From Gracilimonas sp964505215 (GTDB taxonomy: Bacteria > Bacteroidota > Rhodothermia > Balneolales > Balneolaceae): a DNA stretch of 64,000 nucleotides. Below, piece after piece: positions 1-9,368 of this stretch (positions are counted from its first letter, which is position 1; each line of letters begins with the position of its first letter). Both the position numbers and the translations under genes were made by a program. Below the pieces are notes generated by a model. It was not told where the DNA came from and searched no databases. It was given only the letters and a program-made list of their open reading frames with translations. The stretch spans positions 67,589 through 131,588 of the forward strand of contig CAZDGU010000008.1 of NCBI GenBank assembly GCA_964505215.1. The letters run 5' to 3'.

Positions 1-1
1 C

Positions 2-772
2 ATGATTGACCTCACTACCTTAGAAGGTAAAGACTCTCCCGGAAAGGTGGAGCAACTGTGCCTTAAAGCCAAACAACCGCACGCTGCCATGCCGGATTTA
101 CCTACCGTAGCCGCCGTTTGCGTGTATCCAAGTATGGTAAGTGTGGCAAAAAAAGCGTTGAAAGGTACTGATATTAATGTGGCCAGTGTGGCTACGGCTT
201 TCCCCAGCGGGCAGGCTCCCCTCTCCATGCGTTTAGAGGATACCAAATATGCGGTTGCAGAAGGTGCAGATGAGGTGGATATGGTTATCAGCCGCGGAGC
301 TTTTTTGAAGGGTGAATTCAGCCTTGTATTTGATGAAATTGCCGCCGTTAAAGAAGCCTGCGGTAAGGCTCATTTGAAAGTTATTTTGGAAACCGGCGAA
401 TTACATACCTACGAAAACGTACGTAAAGCCAGCGACATTGCGATGTATGCCGGCGCCGATTTCATTAAAACTTCTACCGGTAAAATGAGTCCGGCAGCTA
501 CCCAGCCCGTCACTTTAGTAATGCTGGAAGCCATCAGGGATTTTTATTACGAAACCGGGAAAATGATTGGCATGAAACCGGCAGGCGGAATTCGCAAGGC
601 CAAACAAGCCATCCAATATTTAGTTATTGTAAAAGAAACGCTGGGTGCCGATTGGTTAAACAATGAATATTTCCGCTTTGGCGCAAGCTCGCTTACAAAT
701 GATTTGCTGATGCAAATTGTGAAGCAGCAAACCGGCCATTACCAGTCTCTCGATTATTTCAGTAACGATTAA
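2..772 (+). CDS. deoC: Deoxyribose-phosphate aldolase (5' end outside window)
   Basis: Cleaves 2-deoxyribose-5-phosphate to glyceraldehyde-3-phosphate and acetaldehyde in deoxynucleoside breakdown; cytoplasmic class I aldolase. The visible part runs from MIDLTTLEG, which matches an internal stretch about 14 residues into E. coli DeoC, so the true start probably lies just upstream and the gene is 5' partial. The Schiff-base lysine is in DFIKTSTGK (about residue 156), the second active-site lysine in GMKPAGG (about 192), and the catalytic Asp in DEVDMV (about 93). It is followed by two aldehyde dehydrogenase genes on the same strand, which fits disposal of the acetaldehyde product. Family assignment is very secure; only the start is uncertain. 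Confidence 0.97.
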   Translation: MIDLTTLEGKDSPGKVEQLCLKAKQPHAAMPDLPTVAAVCVYPSMVSVAKKALKGTDINVASVATAFPSGQAPLSMRLEDTKYAVAEGADEVDMVISRGAFLKGEFSLVFDEIAAVKEACGKAHLKVILETGELHTYENVRKASDIAMYAGADFIKTSTGKMSPAATQPVTLVMLEAIRDFYYETGKMIGMKPAGGIRKAKQAIQYLVIVKETLGADWLNNEYFRFGASSLTNDLLMQIVKQQTGHYQSLDYFSND

Positions 773-813
773 GCAGAGCAACACCACTAACGAATTTCAA
801 TAAAGTATCTATT

Positions 814-2319
814 ATGTCTGAGAATTCAACCACAACAGAAGCTCCTTATAAACCAACCTCACCTAACTCAAAGTTAGATTTCCAATCCGTTTGGGAATAT
901 GCACCGGCTCCCGAAAGTACCGACTTTGCTCAGGTTGATGAACAATACAATCTTTTTATTGGGGGGAAGTTTATAAAGCCCTCCAAAGGCCGTTATTTCA
1001 AAAGCACAAATCCTGCTACGGGTGAAGTGGTAAGCGAGTTTGCCGAGGCCACCCAAAAAGATATAGATAAAGCCGTAAAAGCAGCACGGAAAGCTTATAA
1101 AGGCACCTGGTCACAGATTTCAGCTAAAGAAAGAGGAAAGTATATTTACCGGCTTGCCCGCATGATTCAGGAACGAGCTCGTGAATTCGCCGTTCTGGAG
1201 TCGATTGATGGCGGAAAGCCTATACGCGAATCACGCGATATTGATGTACCGCTGGCTGCCGCTTATTTCTTTTATTATGCCGGGTGGGCCGACAAACTCG
1301 AGTACGCATTTCCGGGTACAAAACCTGAATCGCTGGGCGTTTGTGGACAAATCATTCCGTGGAACTTCCCGCTTTTAATGCTTGCATGGAAAATTGCGCC
1401 TGCTCTTGCTTGTGGCAATACCGTAGTGTTGAAACCGGCTGAAACAACTTCCCTGACCGCTCTCAAGTTCGCCGAATTGGTACGAGATTGCGGTCTCCCC
1501 GATGGCGTGGTAAATATTGTAACCGGAGCCGGACAAACGGGCGCAGAAATCGTAAATCATAAAGATGTTGATAAAATTGCTTTTACCGGCTCAACGAAAG
1601 TGGGTAAAATCATTCAGAAATCTTTAGCCGGAAAGGATAAAAAATATACGCTGGAGTTAGGTGGCAAAGGAGCGCTCATTATTTTTGAAGACGCGCCTAT
1701 AGACCAAGCCGTGGAAGGCATCATAAATGCCATTTACTTTAACCAAGGCCACGTTTGCTGTGCCGGCTCACGACTGTTGGTGCAGGAAGGCGTAGCTGAC
1801 AAAGTAATTGCAAAGCTCAAAGACCGACTGGAAACACTTATTGTAAGTGATCCCTTAGATAAAAATACCGATATCGGAGCCATTAACTCTAAACAACAGT
1901 TTGAAACCGTAAATAAATACCTGGAGCTGGGAGTGAATGAAGGCGCTGATATTTATCAAAGTAAGTGCGACATTCCTGAAAACGGATATTTCATTCGTCC
2001 TACTTTATTTACTAATGTATCACAATCAAACCGCGTGGTTCAGGAAGAAATTTTCGGTCCCGTACTTACCGTACAAACCTTCCGCACGGCTGATGAAGGC
2101 ATTGAAAAAGCTAATAATACCCCGTACGGACTTGCCAGCGGAGTTTGGACAGACAAAGGATCCAAGATTTTCCAAATGGGAAGTAAAATGCGTTCCGGAG
2201 TAGTTTGGGCAAATACATTTAATAAGTTTGATCCTACCTCTCCTTTTGGCGGATATAAAGAAAGTGGCGTAGGTCGCGAAGGCGGACTTCATGGACTCTC
2301 AGCCTATCTAAACATTTAA
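814..2319 (+). CDS. NAD(P)-dependent aldehyde dehydrogenase
   Basis: A full-length (501 residues) aldehyde dehydrogenase. The cofactor domain shows PWNFPLLM, KPAE and a GST nucleotide-binding turn (FTGSTKVG). The general-base glutamate is in ELGGKG, and the catalytic cysteine is the first Cys of FNQGHVCCAGSR (about residue 315). It starts with ATG 41 bp after deoC and ends 18 bp before a second, shortened aldehyde dehydrogenase. I infer it oxidises the acetaldehyde released by DeoC to acetate, or to an activated product. The exact substrate cannot be read from the sequence. The deoC-aldh-aldh arrangement is one I recognise from other phyla, including actinobacteria. Confidence 0.93.
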   Translation: MSENSTTTEAPYKPTSPNSKLDFQSVWEYAPAPESTDFAQVDEQYNLFIGGKFIKPSKGRYFKSTNPATGEVVSEFAEATQKDIDKAVKAARKAYKGTWSQISAKERGKYIYRLARMIQERAREFAVLESIDGGKPIRESRDIDVPLAAAYFFYYAGWADKLEYAFPGTKPESLGVCGQIIPWNFPLLMLAWKIAPALACGNTVVLKPAETTSLTALKFAELVRDCGLPDGVVNIVTGAGQTGAEIVNHKDVDKIAFTGSTKVGKIIQKSLAGKDKKYTLELGGKGALIIFEDAPIDQAVEGIINAIYFNQGHVCCAGSRLLVQEGVADKVIAKLKDRLETLIVSDPLDKNTDIGAINSKQQFETVNKYLELGVNEGADIYQSKCDIPENGYFIRPTLFTNVSQSNRVVQEEIFGPVLTVQTFRTADEGIEKANNTPYGLASGVWTDKGSKIFQMGSKMRSGVVWANTFNKFDPTSPFGGYKESGVGREGGLHGLSAYLNI

Positions 2320-2337
2320 TTTCAAGAATATATCACA

Positions 2338-3207
2338 ATGTCTGATACCAGAATTGATGTAAAAAAAACTTATAAAATGTATATCGGCGGGGACTTTCCA
2401 CGCAGCGAGTCCGGCCGAACTTACAAAGTAACAAACAGTGACGGAGACCTGATAGCAAATGCATGCCGAGGCACGCGTAAAGACTTCAGAAATGCCGTTG
2501 TAACCGCACGGGGAGCCGTAAATGGATGGAGCAGCCGAAGTGCCTACAATCGAAGCCAAATTTTGTATCGCATTGCAGAAATGCTGGAAGATCGCCGCGA
2601 GCAATTTATGAGAGAGCTTGGCCCCATTGGTTTTAGTACAGCCGAAGCGGAAGCCGACATCAATGCCTCTATTGACCGTCTTATTTATTATGCCGGCTGG
2701 GCCGATAAATATCAGCAGGTATTTGGTACCGTAAACCCGGTTGCAAGTGCTCACTTTAATTTCAGTATGCTTGAGCCTATGGGCGTGATTGCTGCTTTTG
2801 CACCCGAGAAAAGCCCCTTATTAGGCTTAGTATCAACCATTGCTCCAATTATTGTGGGTGGAAACACCTGTGTAGTGCTGGCATCCGAAGAACATCCCCT
2901 TCCGGCCATCAGTTTTGCAGAAGTGTTAAACTCTTCTGACGTGCCCGGAGGCGTGGTAAATATCCTTACCGGTTTCCGTGAAGAATTAGCGGAACATTTT
3001 AGCACTCACATGGATGTAAATGCAATGATTTACAGTGATGCACTTCCTCAGGAAATGAAGAAACTGATTGATGAAAATGCTTCTGTAAATGTAAAACGAA
3101 TTGTAAAGAAAACCATTACCGATTGGTATGCCGATGAGGCTCAATCACCTTATTTTATTACCAATTTTCAGGAAACAAAAACAACCTGGCATCCTGTAGG
3201 ATTTTAA
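2338..3207 (+). CDS. Shortened, catalytically degenerate aldehyde dehydrogenase-family protein
   Basis: A 289-residue protein whose first ~230 residues follow the aldehyde dehydrogenase cofactor-binding half (LEPMGVIAAFAPEKSPLL, then IIVGGNTCVVLAS). The catalytic half is absent: there is no ELGGK motif and no Gln-x-Cys nucleophile motif. The tail instead ends in FQETKTTWHPVGF. I recall a similar ETKTxWHPxG ending in the short second ALDH of deoC operons elsewhere, so this is probably a conserved form rather than a fresh truncation. It may be a regulatory or structural partner of the upstream enzyme (inference). It overlaps nothing and is 4 bp from the next gene. Confidence 0.85.
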   Translation: MSDTRIDVKKTYKMYIGGDFPRSESGRTYKVTNSDGDLIANACRGTRKDFRNAVVTARGAVNGWSSRSAYNRSQILYRIAEMLEDRREQFMRELGPIGFSTAEAEADINASIDRLIYYAGWADKYQQVFGTVNPVASAHFNFSMLEPMGVIAAFAPEKSPLLGLVSTIAPIIVGGNTCVVLASEEHPLPAISFAEVLNSSDVPGGVVNILTGFREELAEHFSTHMDVNAMIYSDALPQEMKKLIDENASVNVKRIVKKTITDWYADEAQSPYFITNFQETKTTWHPVGF

Positions 3208-3211
3208 GCCC

Positions 3212-3754
3212 ATGAAGTATTTCACTTTAGTTAGTCTCTTAATTTTTTCAATAAGCTGCTCAAGTTCCGAAAAAGCAGTAAATGACGTATTAGAAGAAGC
3301 TAAAGAGAACTACTTAGAAAGTAACGACATCGCGATATCATATTCTCATTTAGCCGATCTTCGTACCTCCCTTTCTGATTCCTATTCACACCGTGAAAAT
3401 AAAATTCCTGAATCTTTTGATCGGGTTCGGGTTGAAGAAAAGGTAGAACAAAACTTATTTGAAGGTTACAGAGTCCAAATTTATTCAGGCCAAAGCGTTG
3501 CTTTTGCAGACAGCATGGCCGCAAGGTTTCGTGTTTGGGCCGATACCACCGTGGCAAATTATCTGCCGGAAACATACGTGCTTTTTCGCCCTCCCTTCTA
3601 TCGCGTTCATGTAGGAGATTTCCACCATCGAACCAAAGCCATACGATTTTCGAATATGGTGCAGCGCTATTTTAAGGATGCGTGGGTAGTTTATGATCAG
3701 GTTAATCCATCAAAAGTACCCGCAGATACGATGAAGATTGAATCTAAGTTCTAA
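3212..3754 (+). CDS. SPOR-domain lipoprotein
   Basis: A 180-residue lipoprotein. The N-terminus is a signal peptide with lipobox ending at Cys16 (FSISC), followed by a charged linker. Residues ~85-165 look like a SPOR fold: FEGYRVQIYSG begins it and RVHVGDFHHRTKA follows the pattern of SPOR repeat two, a module that binds denuded peptidoglycan glycan strands at division sites. It is 4 bp downstream of the short ALDH gene, so it is likely co-transcribed, though the functional link to deoxynucleoside catabolism is not apparent. The cell-envelope location is secure; the specific role is unknown. Confidence 0.82.
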   Translation: MKYFTLVSLLIFSISCSSSEKAVNDVLEEAKENYLESNDIAISYSHLADLRTSLSDSYSHRENKIPESFDRVRVEEKVEQNLFEGYRVQIYSGQSVAFADSMAARFRVWADTTVANYLPETYVLFRPPFYRVHVGDFHHRTKAIRFSNMVQRYFKDAWVVYDQVNPSKVPADTMKIESKF

Positions 3755-4010
3755 GTAAATATTTTTTTAGCTTCTTGTAGATTTAACGACAGTATGCTAT
3801 TTATTAATAGCTGAAAAAGACCACAACTTTTTAGTTATTATTACGAACAAGCAATCAAGTTGCATGATACATGATATGATTGTGAATCATCAGATAAATT
3901 GCGAGTTGGAGCTGATGCAGCATGTATAACTTTTAAAATGATACTCTCCGTCTCGCTAATTGTCTGCTGTAAAAAAATACTGTTACCAAAAACTTAGAAG
4001 TTAGATTGCA

Positions 4011-5150
4011 TTGGCACTAAAAAATGAAGCTCAATCGGGCTACGGCACAAAGAAATTTTATCAGGAATATGTTTCGGGGATGAGCCGTGAACGCTTCTCA
4101 AAAGAACTCTCCGCTGATACTGAACGGCTGAAATTAGTCTATAAAGAAGCCGTCGAAGACATTGAGCGGCAGCAGGGACAGCAGCTTCCGGGGCACATTA
4201 AATTCCTGCGGCTTTTCTCTGATCTTACCCAACGCCTGAACCCAACCCGAAGGCTTATATTTGGTTTAGGCGCTGCAAGTTTTGTAGCGTACTATGTGCT
4301 TAGCTTTTTGGGGATTTTGAGGTATTTTTTAATCGGAGACTTACTCTTACCGTTTAGTTTCCTGAGCATGTTTATGCTGCTGCTTATTGAACTTTTAGAA
4401 AAATCGGATGTGCAGCAAGAAATTGAATTAGCCCGGGAAATTCAGCTCAGCCTGCTTCCTGAATCTTCCATAAATAAAGAAAACCTGGAAGTGTACTCCT
4501 TCGCTCACACCGCAAAAGAAGTAGGCGGCGATTATCTGGATATTATTGAAACTGCCCAAGGTACTTATGTGATTATTGCTGATGTGTCCGGGAAAGGGCT
4601 TAGTGCAGCTCTGTATATGGTTCGGCTGCAGGCACTGGTTAATCTCATTGTAGAGAGAGATCATCCATCTCCCAAAGAGTTGTTTTTACAGTTAAACAAC
4701 TACATTAAAAGTAATAGTAAAGACAAAACCTTTGTTACGGGTTGTGCCGCTTTTTTCCCCTCAAATGCCGATTATTTTGAATATATCCGTGCCGGCCAAA
4801 ATATTCCTATTCTATTTCAAAAAGAAAAAGACAGAACATATAAACTACACGCAAACGGTTTTGCTTTGGGAATGACCACCACCAAACTGTTGGAAAAAAA
4901 CCTGGAGGTCAAAAAAATCAAGTTTCAACCCGGTGACTCTGTACTCTTTTACACCGATGGACTTAATGAAGCCAGAAATGAGCATGGTGATGAATACGGC
5001 GAAAAGCGTGTTGAATCACTCATGGAAATTTACGGTTCCCTTCATGCCAAAACCATTGTTCAAAAGGTTCAATCTTCTTTAGAAGCATTCATCGGCAACG
5101 TAAGCCCTTTAGATGATGTTACATTTACCTGTATCCATCGGCCTAATTAA
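4011..5150 (+). CDS. Membrane-anchored SpoIIE/RsbU-type PP2C protein phosphatase
   Basis: A 379-residue protein. Residues ~85-130 contain two hydrophobic segments separated by a short turn, anchoring it in the inner membrane. The C-terminal ~240 residues form a SpoIIE-type serine phosphatase: EVGGDYLDI carries the first metal-binding Asp, IADVSGKGLSAAL the second motif, and YTDGLNEARN the late Asp motif. Such proteins dephosphorylate anti-anti-sigma factors in partner-switching systems; no such partner is nearby. The reading frame opens with TTG at 4011; the next in-frame ATG is at 4080 (MSRERF), which would also leave the domains intact. The 256-bp gap upstream contains a small hairpin (ATGATT-GTG-AATCAT) but no promoter I can defend. 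Confidence 0.87.
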   Translation: MALKNEAQSGYGTKKFYQEYVSGMSRERFSKELSADTERLKLVYKEAVEDIERQQGQQLPGHIKFLRLFSDLTQRLNPTRRLIFGLGAASFVAYYVLSFLGILRYFLIGDLLLPFSFLSMFMLLLIELLEKSDVQQEIELAREIQLSLLPESSINKENLEVYSFAHTAKEVGGDYLDIIETAQGTYVIIADVSGKGLSAALYMVRLQALVNLIVERDHPSPKELFLQLNNYIKSNSKDKTFVTGCAAFFPSNADYFEYIRAGQNIPILFQKEKDRTYKLHANGFALGMTTTKLLEKNLEVKKIKFQPGDSVLFYTDGLNEARNEHGDEYGEKRVESLMEIYGSLHAKTIVQKVQSSLEAFIGNVSPLDDVTFTCIHRPN

Positions 5151-5221
5151 GCACATTAATTCATCAAGCCAACTGCCGAGTTCAAGATGATATCCTATAA
5201 AAAAATTTGTTTTGAAATAGA

Positions 5222-5244
5222 AAAGCCCCAATAAATGAGGCTTT
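5222..5244. terminator. Probable bidirectional terminator between convergent genes
   Basis: AAAGCC (5222-5227) pairs with GGCTTT (5239-5244); two further base pairs (CA/TG) extend the stem across a single mismatch. It is preceded by A-rich and followed by T-containing sequence. It lies between the phosphatase (plus) and transketolase (minus) genes and so can serve both. Confidence 0.55.
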
Positions 5245-5298
5245 CATATAGCAGAATTTTAAGTTAAAGCTCTTAATATTTGGGAAGAGCTTGGTGAA

Positions 5299-7296
5299 TT
5301 ATTTCTGTTTTAAAACAGCTTCCACCACAGCTTCAGTCGTTATTCCAAAATGCCGGTACAGTTCTTCATAAGGAGCTGAATCTCCAAAGCTGTTAATTCC
5401 AATAGAAGTGCCGTTACCAACATATCGCTCCCACCCAAAAGTAGAACCGGCTTCAATAGAAACTCTGTTTGGTACAGATTTTGGAAATACGGAGTCTTTG
5501 TATTCATCGCTTTGTTTTTCAAATAACTCCCAGCTTGGCATGCTAACCACGCGTGCGTCAATACCTTGCTTCAGAAGCTCGGCACGAGCCTCTACAGCAA
5601 ACTGCAGCTCAGATCCAGTTCCTATCAGAATGGCATCCGGTGTTTCTTTCTCAGAATCAGCGTATATGTAGGCACCTTTTTGAACCAAATTGGCTGCATT
5701 TTCAACCGTTCTGTTAAGTGTTGGTAAGTTTTGGCGGGTTAATACCAACAAGCTTGGTCCGGATGTATTTTCCAGAGCCGCTTTCCATGCATACGCAGTT
5801 TCATTAGCGTCAGCAGGACGCAGAACAGTTGTATTTGGCATAGCTCTCAAGCTTGCTAAATGCTCTACAGGCTGGTGCGTGGGTCCATCTTCTCCCAAAC
5901 CAATACTATCGTGCGTCAGTACAAAAATAGAAGGTACATTCATCAGCGCAGCCAGGCGAATTGAAGGCCGCATATAATCCGTAAACACAAAAAATGTAGC
6001 GCCGTAGGAATACATGCCACCGTGCAGCATCATTCCATTTACAGCCGCCGCCATTCCGTGTTCACGAACGCCAAAGTGAACCGTTCGGCCGGTTGGTCCA
6101 TCAACAATAAATGAGCCGTCACCTTCAATATCCGTTTTAGTACTTCCGGCTAAATCAGCTGAGCCCCCAAATAAGTTTGGAATCACATCTTTAATTGCAT
6201 TAATCACTTTTCCGGATGCAGCTCTGGTAGCCATTCCTGTTGCATCTTCTTCAAAAACAGGAAGAGCATCACTCAGTTCAGGAGAAAGTTCTCCCTGAAT
6301 CCAAGACTGGAATGAATCAGCTTCTTTATCATATTTTTTCTTGTACTCTGCGAGCTGAGCATTCCAAGACGTTTCGGCTTTTTGGCCTTTTTCAACTTCT
6401 TCTCTGAATTTTGAAAGTGCTTCGTCAGGAATATAAAACTGTGCGTCCGGATCCCAGCCATAAGCTTCTTTAGTTAACTTAATTTCCTCTTCTCCAAGGG
6501 GTGAACCATGTGAAGTTTCACTCCCCTGTTTATTTGGGCTTCCATATCCAATATGCGTTTTGCAAATAATTAGTGAGGGTTTATCAGTAACGCTTTGAGC
6601 TTCTTCAATTGCTGAAGAAATCTCATCATGATTGTGGCCGTCAATCTCCACCACATGCCAGTTGTATGATTCAAATCTTTGTGTTGCATCTTCCGTAAAG
6701 GCAAGGTCGGTAGAGCCTTCGATGGTGATTTTGTTGGAGTCGTAGAGGTAAATTAGCTTTCCAAGGCCCATGTGCCCGGCCATAGAAGCCGACTCATGCG
6801 AAATGCCTTCCATCAGATCTCCATCACTCACAATGGCGTAGGTAAAATGATCAACTACCTTGGCGTCAGGCTTATTGAATTTACCTGCTAAAAAATGTTC
6901 GGCCATTGCCATTCCAACTCCGGTTCCAAAACCCTGGCCAAGCGGTCCGGTTGTAGTTTCTACGCCGGGTGTTATGCCGTATTCGGGATGACCGGGAGTT
7001 TTACTTCCCATTTGCCTGAAGTTTTTAATTTCGTCTAAGCTTAAATCGTATCCGGTTAAGTGAAGCAGGCTGTAAATAAGCATTGAACCGTGTCCGGCCG
7101 ATAAAATGAATCGGTCTCTGTCAAACCAGTCCGGATTTTTGGGATTATGTTTTAAATACTTTGTCCACAGTACATAAGCTACATCTGCCATTCCCATTGG
7201 CATTCCCGGATGGCCGGAATTAGCTTTTTGTACCGCATCTATCGAAAGAGTTCTTATGGTATTTACACAGAGCTGATCAAGCTTAGAAGCAGGCAT
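5299..7296 (-). CDS. tkt: Transketolase
   Basis: Thiamine-diphosphate enzyme of the non-oxidative pentose phosphate pathway, moving two-carbon units between ketoses and aldoses. At 665 residues it has the full family length. Landmarks in order: RDRFILSAGHGSML, GPLGQGFGTGVGMA, the ThDP motif SDGDLMEGISHE (residues ~155-168), GVREHGMAAAVNGMML in the pyrimidine-binding domain and THDSIGLGEDGPTHQPVEH. The start at MPASKLDQLC is supported by the family N-terminus. Transcribed alone, convergent with the phosphatase gene; the TPR gene upstream ends in its own strong terminator. Confidence 0.98.
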   Translation of the reverse strand: MPASKLDQLCVNTIRTLSIDAVQKANSGHPGMPMGMADVAYVLWTKYLKHNPKNPDWFDRDRFILSAGHGSMLIYSLLHLTGYDLSLDEIKNFRQMGSKTPGHPEYGITPGVETTTGPLGQGFGTGVGMAMAEHFLAGKFNKPDAKVVDHFTYAIVSDGDLMEGISHESASMAGHMGLGKLIYLYDSNKITIEGSTDLAFTEDATQRFESYNWHVVEIDGHNHDEISSAIEEAQSVTDKPSLIICKTHIGYGSPNKQGSETSHGSPLGEEEIKLTKEAYGWDPDAQFYIPDEALSKFREEVEKGQKAETSWNAQLAEYKKKYDKEADSFQSWIQGELSPELSDALPVFEEDATGMATRAASGKVINAIKDVIPNLFGGSADLAGSTKTDIEGDGSFIVDGPTGRTVHFGVREHGMAAAVNGMMLHGGMYSYGATFFVFTDYMRPSIRLAALMNVPSIFVLTHDSIGLGEDGPTHQPVEHLASLRAMPNTTVLRPADANETAYAWKAALENTSGPSLLVLTRQNLPTLNRTVENAANLVQKGAYIYADSEKETPDAILIGTGSELQFAVEARAELLKQGIDARVVSMPSWELFEKQSDEYKDSVFPKSVPNRVSIEAGSTFGWERYVGNGTSIGINSFGDSAPYEELYRHFGITTEAVVEAVLKQK

Positions 7297-7430
7297 TTAT
7301 TCGTTTTTTAGAATGAGTAATTGAATCAATTTTTATAAGGAATTACAACAGCCTCAAAGATAGCAAAAGCCCTTTATGTATAAAAACAGAATCACATGAA
7401 TTTAAGTAGGATAAGAAAATACATTCCATA

Positions 7431-7459
7431 AAAAAACCACGCTGTTTTTAGCAGCGTGG
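7431..7459 (-). terminator. Intrinsic terminator of the TPR-protein gene
   Basis: A perfect 8-bp stem, CCACGCTG (7437-7444) with CAGCGTGG (7452-7459) and a 7-nt loop. Read on the minus strand it is followed by a run of six T (A6 at 7431-7436). It sits 25 bp past the stop of the minus-strand TPR gene, a textbook rho-independent arrangement. Confidence 0.9.
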
Positions 7460-7483
7460 CTATAAAATAGGTTGTACAAGAAA

Positions 7484-8518
7484 TTATGGAGCTGAAGAAT
7501 CACACTTCAGTTCATATTCCATTTTATGCTGAGCAGGAGATTTGAAAGAGCCATATAAGGCATTAGTAAACGCATCACAAGCAGCAGATTTATTTCCTAA
7601 TGTTTGCTGTGCGTAGCCCAACTCAAAATAGATTTTAGCTTTATCAGTTTTACCGCCTCTTTCATACTTAAGAGCAGTATTGGCATACTCAACAGCTTTA
7701 TCATAATTACCTGATTTATTGCTTGCTTCAGCCAAGCGATAATAGGCATTAGCTGATTCAGCATCATATAATAACGCTTTTTCGAGCATTTCTATGGCTT
7801 TTTGAGTATTTCCTTCTTGTGTAGCCAAGGTACCTACGGCTAATAACTCGGAATGTGCATCTCGTCGAGAGGCATTGGCTACCTTCGATTGGTCAGTCCT
7901 TTCTGCAATACTAATGGCCTGGTCGTACCATTTCAGCATTTCATCGATACCCTGATCAATAATACCATCCTGGTCAGTATCATTTACTTTTTTGAAAATT
8001 TTTGCTTTTTGGTGATATGCCAGCGCATAATTTGAATTCATATTCATAGCCTGATCAATAGCTTCATCGGCTTTATCGTACTCAGCCTGTCTATAATACA
8101 AATCAGATTTTCTCTTGTATAATTGTGGTATTGCTCCTTTTGCAGTAGGCACATATTTGTTGTCATTATACTCCTCACTAACCGAAATCACGTTCTGAAA
8201 TGCATCAACAGCTGCTTCAAGTGTTTCCATATCAGGGGTGCGCTGGAAGGCTTTATAAGCCGTAAGTGCTTTTCCATAGTACATTTTGGGGATTTGCCCC
8301 TCAGCATTCCCTTTAATGTCTTCCCCTTCGGGCCCTAATTGTTCGGCTATTGAAATTGCTTGTTCAAAAGAAGAAATAGCTGCATCATAATTATCACTCC
8401 GGGCTTCTTCTAAACCTTTGTTATATAAACTTACGGCGTCGGTTCGGCTCTGAGCAAAAACACTGGATGCTACCATTGCCAGTAATATTGCTATTGAATG
8501 TATTTTAAAAACCTTCAT
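7484..8518 (-). CDS. Secreted/periplasmic tetratricopeptide-repeat protein
   Basis: A 344-residue protein with a signal peptide (MKVFKIHSIAILLAMVASSV, cleavage after VFA). The rest is built of TPR helix pairs: an early pair around NKGLEEARSDNYDAAISSFE, a middle set around YYRQAEYDKADEAIDQAM, and a late set around YRLAEASNKSGNYDKAVEYA. A stretch DTDQDGIIDQGIDEM in the middle looks like a calcium-type acidic loop inserted between repeats. TPR arrays mediate protein-protein contacts; no catalytic motif is seen. It has its own terminator, so it is probably a single-gene unit. Partner unknown. Confidence 0.85.
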   Translation of the reverse strand: MKVFKIHSIAILLAMVASSVFAQSRTDAVSLYNKGLEEARSDNYDAAISSFEQAISIAEQLGPEGEDIKGNAEGQIPKMYYGKALTAYKAFQRTPDMETLEAAVDAFQNVISVSEEYNDNKYVPTAKGAIPQLYKRKSDLYYRQAEYDKADEAIDQAMNMNSNYALAYHQKAKIFKKVNDTDQDGIIDQGIDEMLKWYDQAISIAERTDQSKVANASRRDAHSELLAVGTLATQEGNTQKAIEMLEKALLYDAESANAYYRLAEASNKSGNYDKAVEYANTALKYERGGKTDKAKIYFELGYAQQTLGNKSAACDAFTNALYGSFKSPAQHKMEYELKCDSSAP

Positions 8519-8650
8519 ATCTGATATTTTTGTGTTGGTTAGTTGCAGCGCCGAATTTAATAAAAATTGACACTGAAATTAAATTTATAACTGCTTTTTT
8601 AACGAATTAGTATATTTTAAAACTTCAGAACCTATCTGCTTGTTCCAATT

Positions 8651-9358
8651 TTAAAAGCTAAAATTAGGCATTGGCTCCTTTTTACTGTAAAAATCACATA
8701 TTATTTGGACAGCTTCATCGGTTGAGTCTGTTACATGGAACAGGTCAACATCTTTTTCTGAGATGGTTCCCCATTCAACCATGGTATTTTTAATCCAGTC
8801 AATAAGGCCATTCCAGTATTCACTTCCAAATAGAATAATAGGGATTTGTGCACTCTTTCGGGTTTGTATAAGCGTTAAGCTTTCGAACAATTCGTCTAAA
8901 GTTCCAAAACCGCCCGGAAATACAATAAAACTCTGTGCATACTTCACAAACATTACCTTTCGCACAAAAAAGTAATTAAAGTTAATAGCTAAATCAGGGT
9001 TTACATATTTGTTTATGCCCTGCTCAAACGGAAGATTTATACCTAAGCCTACCGATTTCCCTTCAGCTATTTCTGCTCCTTTGTTGGCAGCTTCCATAAT
9101 GCCGGGCCCACCTCCGGTAATTACTCCAAAACCCTTTCGGGTAATTTTGGCGGCCGTTTCTACTGCCAGTTCATAATATTTATCATCCTGATTTGTGCGA
9201 GCAGAGCCAAAAATGGATATACACGGGCCAATTTGATAGAGCTTGTCATAGCCCTCTACAAATTCACCCATTATTTTAAAAATACTCCAAAGATCTTTGT
9301 TATTGCCACTGTCTTTCGGTTCTTTTTGAAATTCTCTTTGTTCTTTTTTCATCAACAT
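8651..9358 (-). CDS. LOG-family (TIGR00730-type) Rossmann-fold protein
   Basis: A 235-residue protein of the family often annotated as lysine-decarboxylase-like but known to include cytokinin riboside monophosphate phosphoribohydrolases and nucleotide-monophosphate nucleosidases. The phosphate-binding motif GGGPGIMEAANKGA and the family signature PGGFGTLDELFE are both intact, so it is likely active in hydrolysing the N-glycosidic bond of a nucleoside monophosphate. ATGs at 9358 and 9352 are both possible starts. It lies 10 bp downstream of the DUF5683 gene on the same strand and may be part of the parAB transcript. Confidence 0.88.
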   Translation of the reverse strand: MLMKKEQREFQKEPKDSGNNKDLWSIFKIMGEFVEGYDKLYQIGPCISIFGSARTNQDDKYYELAVETAAKITRKGFGVITGGGPGIMEAANKGAEIAEGKSVGLGINLPFEQGINKYVNPDLAINFNYFFVRKVMFVKYAQSFIVFPGGFGTLDELFESLTLIQTRKSAQIPIILFGSEYWNGLIDWIKNTMVEWGTISEKDVDLFHVTDSTDEAVQIICDFYSKKEPMPNFSF

Positions 9359-9368
9359 ACTTCTACTT

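Noticed and set aside
2338..3207. Second aldehyde dehydrogenase as a pseudogene
   Set aside because: The tail ending in WHPVGF looks like a conserved short form next to deoC, with no stop or frameshift in a longer frame.
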